This document shows, piece after piece, positions 27,343 to 37,756 of a DNA stretch of 64,000 bases. The notes beneath the pieces are model-generated. The model saw only the letters and a list, made by a program, of their open reading frames with translations. It had not been told where the DNA came from and made no database searches. Every line of letters starts with the position of its first letter. The stretch's first letter is position 1. The stretch comes from a bacterium (GTDB taxonomy: Bacteria; Planctomycetota; Planctomycetia; Planctomycetales; Planctomycetaceae). The stretch lies in the NCBI GenBank assembly GCA_016125225.1, contig WGME01000027.1, forward strand, positions 20,137 through 84,136, written 5' to 3'. Both the position numbers and the translations under genes were made by a program.

Positions 27343-29676
27343 ATGCCACGAGCCTACCCGATTCCCGTCTGGCTGATATGCACACTGCTGGTCTTCACCC
27401 GTGGTGTTGTTTCGGCAGCGAATCCACCGGTGGAAATTCTCCAGAAGTATTGCGGCGACTGTCATGCCAATGGGGCGAATGAAGGCAGCCTGTCATTTGA
27501 TCAGTTACTGAAATCAGAGAATGCCCAGGCGGATCGGCCCAAATGGAGCGCCGTCTGGAAAAATCTGCGGGCACAGATGATGCCCCCGGCCGATCAGCCT
27601 CAGCTTTCGGCGGCGGAAAAACATGCGATTCTGGCCTGGATCGAGCAGGACGTCTTCCATCTCAATCCGCAGCAGCCCGATCCGGGACGTGTGACGTTAC
27701 GGCGACTGAACCGAACGGAATACCGCTACACCATCCAGGATCTGTTCGGCATCAGCTTCAATACGGAAGACGTCTTTCCGGCGGATGACAGCGGCTATGG
27801 ATTCGACAACATCGGTGATGTGTTGAGCCTGTCTCCCCTGCAGGTCGAAAAGTACCTGGAAGCAGCCCGGATGATCACGAACAAGGCCATCCCCATGGAA
27901 GGCCCCCATGTTCCCACGATCTCGGTTTATCCCGACAATTTCCGTGATCCGAAGAACGAAAAACTGTCCGCCAAATTGATCCCGATTGCGGACGTGGTCA
28001 ACCTGGAACGCAAGCAGTGGATCGAGCACGCCGGACCGTATGATGTCCGCATCAGCTATCGGTTAACGGGGGCGGAAGAAGCCACCAAGCACACCGGGGA
28101 ACTGGTCGTTCAGGTCGATGACCGCGAAGTCAGCAAAAAGGATCTGGTCTGGGACAACAACGAACTGACGGCTCATGCCCGATGCGACTTCATCAAAGGA
28201 CACAATCGCCTGGTGCTGTCGATCCGCCAGAAGACTGCGGCCGGTGAAAACGAGAAGACCCTCACCTTCAGCCTGAGAAAAGTGGAATTGCGTGGCCCTA
28301 CCGATGGCAGCTACGTGGAGTATCCCGAATCGTACAAACGCATCTTCTTCGATGGCCCCCCGCCGGCGGAACCGGCCCAGCGCACAGCCTATGCCCGTAA
28401 AATCCTGAATCATTTCACCGAACGTGCCTATCGCCGTCCGGTGGAGGCCGAAACGCTTGATCGCCTGGTCGGCTTTGCCTCGGTGGTTGATGCCCGCGAA
28501 AAGTCGCAGGGGTTTGAGAAGGGGATCGCTGAAGCCTTAACGGCCGTGCTGGCCAGTCCGCGATTCCTGTTCCGTGCTGAGTCTCAACCCAGCCCCGATG
28601 ATCCGAAAAGCGTGGTACCACTCGATGAGTACGCCCTCGCCAGTCGGCTGTCGTACTTCCTGTGGAGTTCGTTGCCCGATGAAGAATTGTTTCGCCTGGC
28701 CCATGAAGGGAAATTGCGAGCCGAGTTGAGGCCGCAGGTCGATCGCATGCTGGCCGATAAAAAGTTCGACCGCTTCATCGATAACTTTGTGGGCCAATGG
28801 CTGCGGACACGCGATGTCGAGACGATGAACATCGATGCTCGCCGGATTCTGAAATCCAAAAGCCTGGAAGAATCCTTTGCGATCTTCAATCGCAATCTGC
28901 GACGGTCGATGAAGGAAGAAACCAACCTGCTCTTCGGGTATCTCGTAAAAGAGAATCGTTCCTGCCTGGAACTGCTGACCGCTGACTATAGCTTCCTGAA
29001 CGAAATGCTGGCCAACTGGTACGGCATTGAGGGGGTGAAGGGGAATGACCTGCGTAAGGTCGATCTGCCTGCCGACGGTCCTCGTGGTGGCGTGTTGACT
29101 CAGGCTAGTTTTCTGGTGGTGACTTCCAATCCAACGCGCACTTCGCCGGTCAAGCGGGGGTTGTTCGTGCTGGACAACCTGCTGGGATCACCAGCCCCGG
29201 CTCCGCCGGCGGACGTGCCCCCGCTTGAAGCCGTGAAGCAAGAGAAAGACAAGCCGTTATCCATGCGCGAGCTGATGGTCAAACATCGGGAAGATCCGCT
29301 GTGTGCATCCTGTCACGCGCGGATGGACCCATTGGGATTGGCTTTGGAAGAGTTCGACGCACTGGGACGGTGGCGGAACGAAGATCAGGGGCAACCCATC
29401 GAAACCGCCGGCCAACTGATCACCGGCGAGAAGTTCGGCAATGTCCGTGAGCTGTCGCGCGTGATCGCCAACGAGCGACGACAGGACTTTTACACCTGCC
29501 TCACTGAAAAGCTCCTCACCTATGCGTTGGGACGCGGGATTGAGTATTACGACGCTCCTGCTGTCGATGGAATCATTGAACAACTGCACGAACACAACGG
29601 CGCGATGCGAACGTTGTTTTATGGTGTCGTGGAAAGTGCTCCGTTCCAGCTCCGCCGGGGCGATGGAGTTGACTAG
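27343..29676 (+). CDS. Planctomycete cytochrome c protein DUF1587/1595/1592/1588/1585
   Basis: 777 residues from the ATG at 27343 (the frame is open upstream to 27262). A signal peptide (VWLICTLLVFTRGVVSA) is followed by a haem-binding CGDCH near residue 38. The domains come in the usual order: DUF1587 (LRRLNRTEYRYTIQDLFG), DUF1595 (ERAYRRPVEAETLDRLVGF), DUF1592 (SRLSYFLWSSLPDEELF), DUF1588 with a second haem motif CASCH followed by ARMDPLGLALEEFD, and DUF1585 at the end. These exported proteins are nearly restricted to Planctomycetes and relatives; their reaction is unknown. It is coupled to the DUF1552 gene 99 bases downstream, the standard pairing. Confidence 0.93.
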   Translation: MPRAYPIPVWLICTLLVFTRGVVSAANPPVEILQKYCGDCHANGANEGSLSFDQLLKSENAQADRPKWSAVWKNLRAQMMPPADQPQLSAAEKHAILAWIEQDVFHLNPQQPDPGRVTLRRLNRTEYRYTIQDLFGISFNTEDVFPADDSGYGFDNIGDVLSLSPLQVEKYLEAARMITNKAIPMEGPHVPTISVYPDNFRDPKNEKLSAKLIPIADVVNLERKQWIEHAGPYDVRISYRLTGAEEATKHTGELVVQVDDREVSKKDLVWDNNELTAHARCDFIKGHNRLVLSIRQKTAAGENEKTLTFSLRKVELRGPTDGSYVEYPESYKRIFFDGPPPAEPAQRTAYARKILNHFTERAYRRPVEAETLDRLVGFASVVDAREKSQGFEKGIAEALTAVLASPRFLFRAESQPSPDDPKSVVPLDEYALASRLSYFLWSSLPDEELFRLAHEGKLRAELRPQVDRMLADKKFDRFIDNFVGQWLRTRDVETMNIDARRILKSKSLEESFAIFNRNLRRSMKEETNLLFGYLVKENRSCLELLTADYSFLNEMLANWYGIEGVKGNDLRKVDLPADGPRGGVLTQASFLVVTSNPTRTSPVKRGLFVLDNLLGSPAPAPPADVPPLEAVKQEKDKPLSMRELMVKHREDPLCASCHARMDPLGLALEEFDALGRWRNEDQGQPIETAGQLITGEKFGNVRELSRVIANERRQDFYTCLTEKLLTYALGRGIEYYDAPAVDGIIEQLHEHNGAMRTLFYGVVESAPFQLRRGDGVD

Positions 29677-29775
29677 CTCCCCGACATATGCGATTTTACT
29701 GATGGACGTTGCGCTCCGTGGTCGATGCATAACTCACCTGCCTGCCTACACTCCCGCCTGACGGAAAGACGTCAC

Positions 29776-31140
29776 ATGTTCACACCCACCCCTGCCAATC
29801 GTCGCCAATTTCTGCGTGGACTGGGTGTATCGCTGGCCCTGCCCACTATGACGTCGCTGCTGAAGTCCACCGGTTTTGCGGCGGAAACCGCTGCCTTGGC
29901 AACCACGGCGGCCGGCTCACCGTTGCGGATGGCATTTCTGTATATTCCCAATGGCGTGAACGTGGCGGAATGGCGGCCGTGCGGAGAGGGAACCGAATTC
30001 ACTTTCAACCACACGATGGAACCATTGAACGAGCTACAGTCGCACGTTCAGGTTTTCACCGGTTTTGAGCATAAAAACGGTTGGGCTGGGCCTGACGGTG
30101 CGGGCGATCATGCGCGAGCCAATGCCACGATTCTGACAGGTTCGCGGCCCAAGAAAACATCGGGCAGCGACATCCATGTGGGGGTTTCTGTCGACCAGTT
30201 TGCCGCCCAGCAGATCGGTCATCTCACACGGTTTCCCTCGCTGGAACTTTCATGTGATGGCGTCCGCAGCAGTGGCTCTTGTGATTCGGGCTATTCGTGT
30301 GCCTATCAGTTCAACCTGTCATGGCGCACACCGACAACGCCGGTCGCGCCGGAAAGTAATCCGCGGCTGGTCTTCGAACGGCTCTTCGGGGCCGGTGAAG
30401 GGGCCGAACGCACGGCCAGCTATCATCAGCGGCTGGAGCGACAGCGATCACTGCTCGACTTTGTGATGGACGACGCCGCCCGCATCAATCATCAACTGGG
30501 ACGAACCGACCGTTACAAGCTCGACGAATACCTGACTGGTGTGCGCGAACTGGAACGGCGGATCGAGGCGGCGGAACGCTTCGGTGATCTGCCCGATCCC
30601 GGAGTTTCGGCTCCCGCAGGCATTCCAGGGGGCTATCGCGATCATATCCGTCTGATGGCCGACATGATGGTGCTCGCCTTCCAGACCGATTCGACGCGCG
30701 TCGGGACTTTCCTGATGGCACATGATGGCAGTAACCGCAGCTTCAACGATATCGGCGTGACCGATGGGCACCATGCATTGTCGCACCACCAGAGCGATCC
30801 CGAAAAACTCGCGAAAATCGCGAAAATCGATCACTTCTACATGGAGCAGTTCGCATATTTCCTGAAGCGGATGCAGGAAACCAAGGAGGCCGATGGAAAG
30901 TCGCTGCTGGAAAACTCAATGATCGTTTATGCCAGCGGCCTCTCCGATGGTAACCGGCACAATCACGACGACCTGCCTGTGATCGTCGCTGGCCACGGCG
31001 GTGGTCGCATGACGCCGGGACGGCACGTGAAGTTCCGCGATAAGACGCCGATGACCAACCTGTATGTCCGCATGCTGCAGGAACTGGGCGTGAACGCCGA
31101 TCACTTTGGTGATTCGACCGGTAAGCTCGAAATTCTCTAG
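29776..31140 (+). CDS. DUF1552 twin-arginine exported protein
   Basis: 454 residues from the ATG at 29776. The N-terminus NRRQFLRGLGVSLALP is a twin-arginine (Tat) signal, implying export in folded form. The body matches DUF1552: FLYIPNGVNVAEWRP, the HGDHARA-like GAGDHARANATILTG, then STRVGTFLMAHDGSNRSF and a late GHGGGRMTPG. The overall fold is probably alkaline-phosphatase/sulfatase-like, as for DUF1501, but no catalysis is shown. It forms a two-gene unit with the DUF1592 cytochrome upstream. Confidence 0.92.
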   Translation: MFTPTPANRRQFLRGLGVSLALPTMTSLLKSTGFAAETAALATTAAGSPLRMAFLYIPNGVNVAEWRPCGEGTEFTFNHTMEPLNELQSHVQVFTGFEHKNGWAGPDGAGDHARANATILTGSRPKKTSGSDIHVGVSVDQFAAQQIGHLTRFPSLELSCDGVRSSGSCDSGYSCAYQFNLSWRTPTTPVAPESNPRLVFERLFGAGEGAERTASYHQRLERQRSLLDFVMDDAARINHQLGRTDRYKLDEYLTGVRELERRIEAAERFGDLPDPGVSAPAGIPGGYRDHIRLMADMMVLAFQTDSTRVGTFLMAHDGSNRSFNDIGVTDGHHALSHHQSDPEKLAKIAKIDHFYMEQFAYFLKRMQETKEADGKSLLENSMIVYASGLSDGNRHNHDDLPVIVAGHGGGRMTPGRHVKFRDKTPMTNLYVRMLQELGVNADHFGDSTGKLEIL

Positions 31141-31518
31141 TCGTTGGCCGGCCGACATTTCTGGCAAATCTCTCGCCGAAAAGTTGAAGTCTGCGCTCGT
31201 GGTGCGTTTGCGCATCTGCGGGGAACCAACCGCCGGTGAACCGCGTCGAAATGGTGAATGCAACCCGTTTTGAGTCGTGGGGAATTCTCCTGTTCGGATT
31301 TTGCCGTTCGCGCAGGATTGGCCTCGCGACTCCAAGAGCATTGTTCAGCCTGTCACAAGAGTGTAGTCTGCAGAGATACGGAATCAGAATCGTACCTGTC
31401 ACTCGACTTGCGTCCTGCTTTCCCGTCGGGAATATGGTGACTGCCTGTCATCGGCCAGCGAGCAAATGCTGGCACTTGTCGCGGTTGTCCATTGAAGATT
31501 TTATCACGGTGATGAATT
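31141..31518. other. Intergenic region, no gene recognised
   Basis: 378 bases between the DUF1552 gene and the zinc-ribbon gene. It presumably contains the promoter of the latter. No RNA, repeat or credible small gene was seen. Confidence 0.45.
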
Positions 31519-33999
31519 ATGGATTTTGCGGTTTGTCCGGCGTGCGGTCAGTCGGTTCTCGATGATGATGCGACCGAATGCCCGTTTTGCGGTTCTTCGA
31601 TGAAGGCTCAATCGGGAGCCAAACCCGCGGCCCCCAAAGCCCCTGCCGCGAAGTCACCGACGAAGCCCGCACCAGAGAAAAAGCCCGCCAACAAATCGGC
31701 CGGAGATGATCTCCCGTTTGATACCTCGGCCAACATTCCCACGACGGTCATTCAGGCAGCTCGGCAGGAGAGCAAAGGCCGATCGTTGAAGGTCGTTTGC
31801 CCCATGTGCGAGACGGTGGGCTACGTTCCCACATCCGCCGCAGGCAAAGACGTCAAATGTGCCAACCCGAAATGTATGGTGCCCGTCTTTAACGCACCGG
31901 TGCCGGAACCTGAACCCGTTGCCCCACCGAAGCCCGTGAAAAAGGCGGGCAACCCGGTGATGCTGGGGGCGATTACTTTTGTGGTGATGGCTGCCGTAGG
32001 GGCTGGTGCCTACCTCTACTCCACTCGTCCCACAAATGAAGTGTTCGTTAAGCCAATCGATCTGACGAACATTCCCAAAGAGACTTCACCCACAGAGCCA
32101 ACCGAAGCCACCGGCAGCCAGACACAAACCGCTGCGAATACCCCCGCGTCGTCTGATCCCGCCCCTGCAGCGACTGGTAAGCAACAGCAGCAGTTGATCG
32201 CGGAGATCCTGAAGGAAAGTTTGCAGACGTCCCTCCTTTCGGGCAGCCGGAATCGTAGCAAACCCTATTGCCGTCGCTTGGCGGCTGAAGCCTTTGCCTA
32301 TGCGGGCGATACCAACGGAGCACGGCAACAGATTGATGCCCTTGGGAAAGTGGGGGGAGCAGAACTCAAGTTTTATCAGGCGTCTCCGTGGATCAACATC
32401 TTCTGGCAGGAACGTCAGGCAGGCAAGGCGGAGGCCGCAACGGCCGCGTTGAATGCGGCCCTGCAATCCACGGAAAACCTGCCCAAACGCGGTTGGGATC
32501 AGTTGGATATTGCCACTCGCCTGGCGGTGGCGTTGGTTCTCTCCGATCGCATCGATGAAGCCCAAACGCTCATCTCAGCGCATCAGACAACCGATCTCGA
32601 TGGCGAAGTTTCTCCGGCGTTTCTCTGGTTGGCGGCCGACCCTCAAGTCACATCGCTGAGTGCGGTATTTGACCAGCAGCCAATCGTGGCACGCGAGACG
32701 CCTCAGGCCGCCGCCGTGGCTGCATTGTGTGCACTCCGTGGCGATCTGGCACGCGGACAGAAGTTTGCCCAAAGCTGGCCCGAAGCCAATGTTCGTGCGG
32801 AATGTCTCTCGGCATGGGCTGAGGGCGTAGTCTGGACTAAAGCGAACGATGCGGTTGCGATCATCGAGCCGGTGGTTTCCGATCTGCCCGCTCCTGCTCA
32901 GGCACTCGTCTACGCCCGAGCCGCACGTATCGCCGGGGCTCTCGAACAAAAAACCCCGGGGCAGGCCTTGTTGGCTAAGGGAACACAGGCGTTGGAGGGG
33001 CTCGCAGCCCCGACAGCAGTTGTTGTTCCCGGCACGAAAGAGATTGTCAAAACCCGGCCGACTTTTGATCCGGTCTGGCAACGGGCGGCTATGGCCGCGA
33101 GTGAACTGGCCGTGGCTCAATGGGAAGTCGCTGGCGATCTGGATCAGGCCGCTAAATGGCTAAAGCAGTCGTTGGAATACACGCGTGGATTGGGACCTGC
33201 CTTCCCGGCGATTTCCGCAAAGATCGTTGCCGCCGATCAGCTCGGTGCAACGGGATTACGAAATCGACTGAAGACCGAACTGGAATTACGAACTGATGAC
33301 GAAGCCCGCCAGACGCTGGGACTTTATCGTCGCGGGTTAACGGACTATGAAACCGGTGCACAGCAGCGTTTTCGTCTGCAAACCATGATTCTCACGCGGG
33401 CTGCCCAGGCCGGCCTTGAAGCCCCTGTCTGGTCGATTGCCAGCACGCAACATGGTCTCGAAGCGGCTGATGATCGGGAAGAGTTTCTGGGAACCGATGT
33501 CGCGCTCTGGCTTGCCGAACGCTTTCATGCCACAGGCAAGACGGAATCGTTGCAGGCATTGACGGCCGCTCGAAGCGCCTTGGGTCTCAAAGATCTCACT
33601 CGTGCGCCTTCCATGATCTATGCCGAGCTGATGGCGGAAGGCAAGTACCGCGAGGCTTGGAACGCTCTCAATCAAGCGGGAGTCAAATCGGACTTGCGCG
33701 AATCACTGGTCCTCAAAGAAGCGTGCCGTCAGGGCTTTTCGGCAACCTCACTCGATACGGCCTGGAAAGCGATTACTCCAGTGACAGATGTCGTACTGCG
33801 AGAACAAGCGGTCGAATGGTTGAGCCTGATGGCGGCCCGTCGCGGAAAAGCGTACGAAGTGTGGAAGCATCGACAGGATTTGACCTCAGCCACGGAAATT
33901 CTGTCGCTCTCCAAGGGAGTCGTTCAGGGGGTGTCCGAACGGCTGGCTGTTGCCTCAGAAAAAGCAGAGACGGTGGCCGTCGAAAGTCCTCAGCCATGA
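31519..33999 (+). CDS. Zinc-ribbon, single-TM, TPR-like protein
   Basis: 826 residues. The N-terminus is a zinc ribbon, CPACG then CPFCG (residues 5-24), followed by an Ala/Lys/Pro-rich linker, a second CxxC pair (CPMCE and CANPKC) and one transmembrane helix (MLGAITFVVMAAVGAGAYLY, about 152-171). The long C-terminal part is helical with TPR-like spacing (LAAEAFAYAGDTNGARQQID). No enzyme motif was seen. Such proteins are frequent and unexplained in Planctomycetes. Its TGA overlaps the ATG of the next gene as ATGA (33996-33999), indicating translational coupling. Confidence 0.78.
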   Translation: MDFAVCPACGQSVLDDDATECPFCGSSMKAQSGAKPAAPKAPAAKSPTKPAPEKKPANKSAGDDLPFDTSANIPTTVIQAARQESKGRSLKVVCPMCETVGYVPTSAAGKDVKCANPKCMVPVFNAPVPEPEPVAPPKPVKKAGNPVMLGAITFVVMAAVGAGAYLYSTRPTNEVFVKPIDLTNIPKETSPTEPTEATGSQTQTAANTPASSDPAPAATGKQQQQLIAEILKESLQTSLLSGSRNRSKPYCRRLAAEAFAYAGDTNGARQQIDALGKVGGAELKFYQASPWINIFWQERQAGKAEAATAALNAALQSTENLPKRGWDQLDIATRLAVALVLSDRIDEAQTLISAHQTTDLDGEVSPAFLWLAADPQVTSLSAVFDQQPIVARETPQAAAVAALCALRGDLARGQKFAQSWPEANVRAECLSAWAEGVVWTKANDAVAIIEPVVSDLPAPAQALVYARAARIAGALEQKTPGQALLAKGTQALEGLAAPTAVVVPGTKEIVKTRPTFDPVWQRAAMAASELAVAQWEVAGDLDQAAKWLKQSLEYTRGLGPAFPAISAKIVAADQLGATGLRNRLKTELELRTDDEARQTLGLYRRGLTDYETGAQQRFRLQTMILTRAAQAGLEAPVWSIASTQHGLEAADDREEFLGTDVALWLAERFHATGKTESLQALTAARSALGLKDLTRAPSMIYAELMAEGKYREAWNALNQAGVKSDLRESLVLKEACRQGFSATSLDTAWKAITPVTDVVLREQAVEWLSLMAARRGKAYEVWKHRQDLTSATEILSLSKGVVQGVSERLAVASEKAETVAVESPQP

Positions 34000-34607
34000 T
34001 GCCGGAGCCCGGTGGTTCCCCACAACGTCGTCGAGCCTGTGTGTTTTGCGGATCGAGTGTCGGAACATCACCGGTCTATCGCGACACGGCGATCCGCATG
34101 GCGAAAGCGTTGGTCGAGAACCAGTTTGATCTGATCTATGGCGGCGGCAGCATCGGGCTGATGGGGATTATCGCCGATACCGTGCTTGCGGAAAGGGGCC
34201 ACGTTACCGGCGTGATTCCGCAGTTTCTCGCCACCAAGGAGATTATGCATCCCGCGGTGACCGACCTGCATACGGTCTCGTCGATGCATGAACGCAAAGC
34301 CTTGATGGCCGAACTCGCCGACGTGTTCATTGCCTTGCCGGGCGGTTTGGGAACCTACGATGAGCTATGCGAAATCTTGACTTGGGCACAGCTCGGGTTG
34401 CATGCCAAGCCCATCGGCATTCTGAATGTCGAGGGGTTTTTCAGCGGATTGGTGGAGCAGATTGATCGAGCCATGCTCGACGGATTCTGTCGCCCAGAAC
34501 ATCGTCGGTTAATGATCGTCGCCACGGAACCAGACGAATTGTTGACGGCATTATCTAGCTATCAGCCGGTGGATGCCTCGAAGTGGCTGCGTCCCGGCCA
34601 AGAGTAG
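33996..34607 (+). CDS. LOG-family protein (cytokinin riboside 5'-monophosphate phosphoribohydrolase-like)
   Basis: 203 residues, starting at the ATG overlapping the previous stop; a second ATG follows directly. Family hallmarks are VFCGSSVGTSPVY, the GGGSIGLMG nucleotide loop and the catalytic-site PGGxGTxxE motif as PGGLGTYDE. LOG proteins hydrolyse the N-glycosidic bond of nucleoside 5'-monophosphates. In bacteria they are general nucleotide salvage enzymes, and some release cytokinins. The enzyme is soluble and cytoplasmic. It is translationally coupled to a membrane TPR protein with which no functional link is known. Confidence 0.92.
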   Translation: MMPEPGGSPQRRRACVFCGSSVGTSPVYRDTAIRMAKALVENQFDLIYGGGSIGLMGIIADTVLAERGHVTGVIPQFLATKEIMHPAVTDLHTVSSMHERKALMAELADVFIALPGGLGTYDELCEILTWAQLGLHAKPIGILNVEGFFSGLVEQIDRAMLDGFCRPEHRRLMIVATEPDELLTALSSYQPVDASKWLRPGQE

Positions 34608-34610
34608 ATA

Positions 34611-35537
34611 TCAGGCGGCTCGGGCCATTGCCGTTGATGTTCCCTGCAAACGATCGCGATAGCCTGACGTGGCTTGCTCGAATAACCGTGACAAGCCTTC
34701 GTTGAACAAGGGCATGCTGATTCCGAGTGCCCGGCGGAGTTTCCGCGTCTGCAACGATGTCTCACCAAGCCCGAAACCCGAGGGCAAGCCATCTAAAGTG
34801 GTCGGCGGTTGCCCTGCGATCCAGTCAGACCCCGTATGCAAAGCCAGTTTCTCGGCGAAGCGCACGGGATTGACTCGCTCCGCCCCAGCCGCATGGTAAA
34901 TGCCATTCAATCCTGCCTGCCAGGCTTTAGCCAATATTGCGACCAGATCGGTTGCCAGAATGGGAGACGCATGCGGCAAGGGATTCAGTGCAAGGGGTTG
35001 CTTCAGATGCAGACCATGCAGCACGGAATTCAGCCAGGTTTCGGAATCGGGTAATGGACTCCAGCCAAAGGTGTGCGTTCGTAACATCAAGGCATCGGGC
35101 AGCTCAGCCAGAACAACCTCTTCGGCTTCCCGCAACAGTCGGGCCGCTGGAGACAGGCACAAGCTTTGGCTGTTCTCAGCATGGAACATCCAGGGCCCCG
35201 TGAAGATGGCGTCGGAAGAGATCAGCGTAAAGCTGGCTGAGAGGGCTTTGGCAGCATCCAGGCAGGCTGACAACGTTTCCAGTTCGCTGGTGACAGAGCG
35301 ACCGTCCCAACTGCTGAAAGATCCCTGGCCGCAGTAAATGATGCGCCGAGGCACTTGCTGGCGAATTCGGACGTAATGGGCTGCGGCGGCATGGGCTGGA
35401 CAATACGCAAAAGATCCGAATGCCCAGGACTGCCGATCATCGCGAGAAATGACACTGACTTGAGCTGTCTGCGAGAGTTCCGCAGAGAGATTCGCACCGA
35501 CGACGGTTTCCGCTCCCACGACTAATACAGAATCCAC
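34611..35537 (-). CDS. RmlD-like NAD(P)-binding protein lacking the Tyr-Lys catalytic pair
   Basis: 308 residues. The N-terminal dinucleotide-binding loop is VVGAETVVGANLSAEL. ISSDAIFTGPWMFHAENSQS and LMLRTHTFGW follow the dTDP-4-dehydrorhamnose reductase plan, as does GIYHAAGAERVNPVRFAEKL. Where extended SDRs have YxxxK, this protein reads SPAARLLREAEE, so the usual catalytic tyrosine and lysine are missing. It may bind a nucleotide sugar without reducing it, or act with altered chemistry. It is transcribed on the minus strand, ending 3 bases from the stop of the LOG gene. Confidence 0.72.
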   Translation of the reverse strand: MDSVLVVGAETVVGANLSAELSQTAQVSVISRDDRQSWAFGSFAYCPAHAAAAHYVRIRQQVPRRIIYCGQGSFSSWDGRSVTSELETLSACLDAAKALSASFTLISSDAIFTGPWMFHAENSQSLCLSPAARLLREAEEVVLAELPDALMLRTHTFGWSPLPDSETWLNSVLHGLHLKQPLALNPLPHASPILATDLVAILAKAWQAGLNGIYHAAGAERVNPVRFAEKLALHTGSDWIAGQPPTTLDGLPSGFGLGETSLQTRKLRRALGISMPLFNEGLSRLFEQATSGYRDRLQGTSTAMARAA

Positions 35538-35688
35538 GCTCGCCTCCTTGCGTCGGGTACTTCATTCACCGGCGTTATCCCGATGAATCGTTGCACGTGC
35601 CGGGAAGCGGGAAGTATAGGTGATGGACTTGGTCCCATCCAAGACCAGTTCCCACACAGATTGCCGTCGAAAGCATTCAGTCGAATGC

Positions 35689-37638
35689 TCAATGTGGCAG
35701 GACGGCGACGGCCAGCCCAAGCCGCGACTGCATGAATTCTTCATAGGCCGCCATGGCCTGTTCCGCAGACATTAAGCCTAGACGAATCACCGAAGCTGTC
35801 AGTTGCTTGGGGTCTTCGTGCTGAATGGCCAGGGCACACACCAATTGTTCAGGGGTCAACAATCCCAATCGAATTGCAACTGTCCCGAAGCGATCATCCG
35901 AATCGCCCTGCACGGCGAGAATTTGCTGCACCTGTGTAGCTGTCAGAAAACCGGATTCCTGAGTAATTTCGCCGATGCGCCGCGTCTGCAATGGAAGGTC
36001 CAGCACGCCGCGAGAGACCATTTCAATGCTGAGCAGTTTGCGTTGGACCAGCCACCGACTGAATCGGTGAGACGTGACCTGCTGATGCAATTGACGATCT
36101 TCCTCGGAGACGAGGGAGGTCATTGAAACCCGATTTCGTCCGGCAGATTTTGAGGCATACATGGCCCGGTCTGCGGCAGCAATCAGTTGTTGACCGACAT
36201 TCTGCTCTCGACGACCAGGAATGGCGATGGCTGCCCCCAAGCTGCACGTCACGTTCAAGGACAAGTCATCGTATCGAAATGGTTCGCTGGCGATGCATTG
36301 CCGCAATCGCTCACACAGAACTGTTAAGCCTTTTTCCGTTGGCTGATGCACCAGAATCACAAACTCTTCACCACCATGCCGGGCGACAATGTCTGAGGCA
36401 CGCACCGACAATTGCAGCCGGTTGGCAATCTGAATCAGGACTGCGTCTCCGCAGGGGTGGCCGTGGCTGTCATTGATCGACTTGAAGTGATCGACATCGG
36501 CCAGCACGATGGCTAACGGATTCGCTTCCCGTTGACAGCGATGGCACTCGCAACTTAGAGCTTCTTCGAAGTAGCTGCGATTGTAGATCTTTGTTAATGG
36601 GTCATGAATCGCTTTCGCCCGGAGTTGGCGATTGTGTTCAATCAGCCGCGAGTTGGCTTCGGTCAACTCGGCCTTCTGAATTTCATTCTGGGTGTTCATC
36701 GCCTGGGCTTGCAATGCCAATTGCACAAGTTGTTCATTGGCCTGCAACATCAGGTCGGTGGAATTCTTCACGCCAGCCATATCGACATTGAGCAGTTCGC
36801 CGGTTTGCTGGATGCGCAGATTGCAGTCTTCGAGAAACTGCTCGATTTGCTGACTATTCAAAGCAAACCAGCGTCCGGCGATGGCTCGCATGCGTTCCAG
36901 CGATTTGCCTTTGGCGGGACCACAGAGGTACTCACCAACCGCTCCTGCCAGGGCCGATGCGGCATACAGCGAAAACTCGGGAAGGGCTTCAAATTCCGCG
37001 AGTTTGTCTAAAGAGGATTCGTGCCAGGCAACGGCGTTCACGAGTGCCGGCGGAAACTTCCAATTCTGCAGCAACTGCGAGCCAACCTCAGCATGCTGGC
37101 ATCCCAGGCTGGCCGTTTCCTGCTCGGCTAAAGGTTCGGCTATGACATCCAGTGCATCTAGCAACTGGCTGTATTCCTCGGGGATGGCTTTGAGCATCGC
37201 CAGCCGACCGATATCAAGCAGCAATCCCGCCAGGAAGAACTCACTGGGATCGCGCTCGGTATATCGGGCACTGAATCGTTCAGCGGCCGCGGCTTGGACG
37301 ATCGATTGTTTCCAGTATTGTTGATAGTGGTTCGCCAGGGGCCCTCTTCTGAGTGAATCATCCGTTAGAGCAAAGCTCAAAGCCAACGTGGTTGCCGCAG
37401 TCGTTCCTAACAACGGAATCGCTCGTTCAATGGTCTTGACTTCACTGCGTAAGCCAAAATAGGACGAGTTCGCCGCCTTCACGAGCTTGGCACTGATCGC
37501 CGGATCGACTTTGACGATCTGGATGACGTCACCGATGACCGTTTCGGGATTACGCACCAGGTCGAGCAATTTCGAGGCGACGGCCGGCAAGGTCGGCAGA
37601 TTTGATGACTTCCAGATTTTCTCCAGGGGAATCATCAT
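35689..37638 (-). CDS. HDOD-GGDEF diguanylate cyclase with C-terminal MshEN-like domain
   Basis: 649 residues. Residues about 10-230 are an HDOD domain (LPTLPAVASKLLDLVRNPET, later LLDIGRLAMLKAIPEEY). After a coiled helix, residues about 345-505 form a GGDEF domain with the active-site variant GGEEF (ARHGGEEFVIL) and ADVDHFKSINDSHGHPCGD, so cyclic-di-GMP synthesis is plausible. The last 120 residues repeat a short unit (RFGTVAIRLGLLTPEQLVCA, then ASVIRLGLMSAEQAM), resembling the MshE/GspE N-terminal domain, which binds c-di-GMP in other proteins. It lies downstream of cheY- and cheX-like genes on the same strand, 118 bases after the former. Confidence 0.88.
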   Translation of the reverse strand: MMIPLEKIWKSSNLPTLPAVASKLLDLVRNPETVIGDVIQIVKVDPAISAKLVKAANSSYFGLRSEVKTIERAIPLLGTTAATTLALSFALTDDSLRRGPLANHYQQYWKQSIVQAAAAERFSARYTERDPSEFFLAGLLLDIGRLAMLKAIPEEYSQLLDALDVIAEPLAEQETASLGCQHAEVGSQLLQNWKFPPALVNAVAWHESSLDKLAEFEALPEFSLYAASALAGAVGEYLCGPAKGKSLERMRAIAGRWFALNSQQIEQFLEDCNLRIQQTGELLNVDMAGVKNSTDLMLQANEQLVQLALQAQAMNTQNEIQKAELTEANSRLIEHNRQLRAKAIHDPLTKIYNRSYFEEALSCECHRCQREANPLAIVLADVDHFKSINDSHGHPCGDAVLIQIANRLQLSVRASDIVARHGGEEFVILVHQPTEKGLTVLCERLRQCIASEPFRYDDLSLNVTCSLGAAIAIPGRREQNVGQQLIAAADRAMYASKSAGRNRVSMTSLVSEEDRQLHQQVTSHRFSRWLVQRKLLSIEMVSRGVLDLPLQTRRIGEITQESGFLTATQVQQILAVQGDSDDRFGTVAIRLGLLTPEQLVCALAIQHEDPKQLTASVIRLGLMSAEQAMAAYEEFMQSRLGLAVAVLPH

Positions 37639-37756
37639 CCACGCTCCGCAAGGGCATCAATTCTTACAAGGACGGATCACACGAGTCGAATTGAAACCAT
37701 GAACCGGTAGCCATCAAAACGGCCAGTGAGTGAAACGTCCTGTTCCTTGCAGCACT

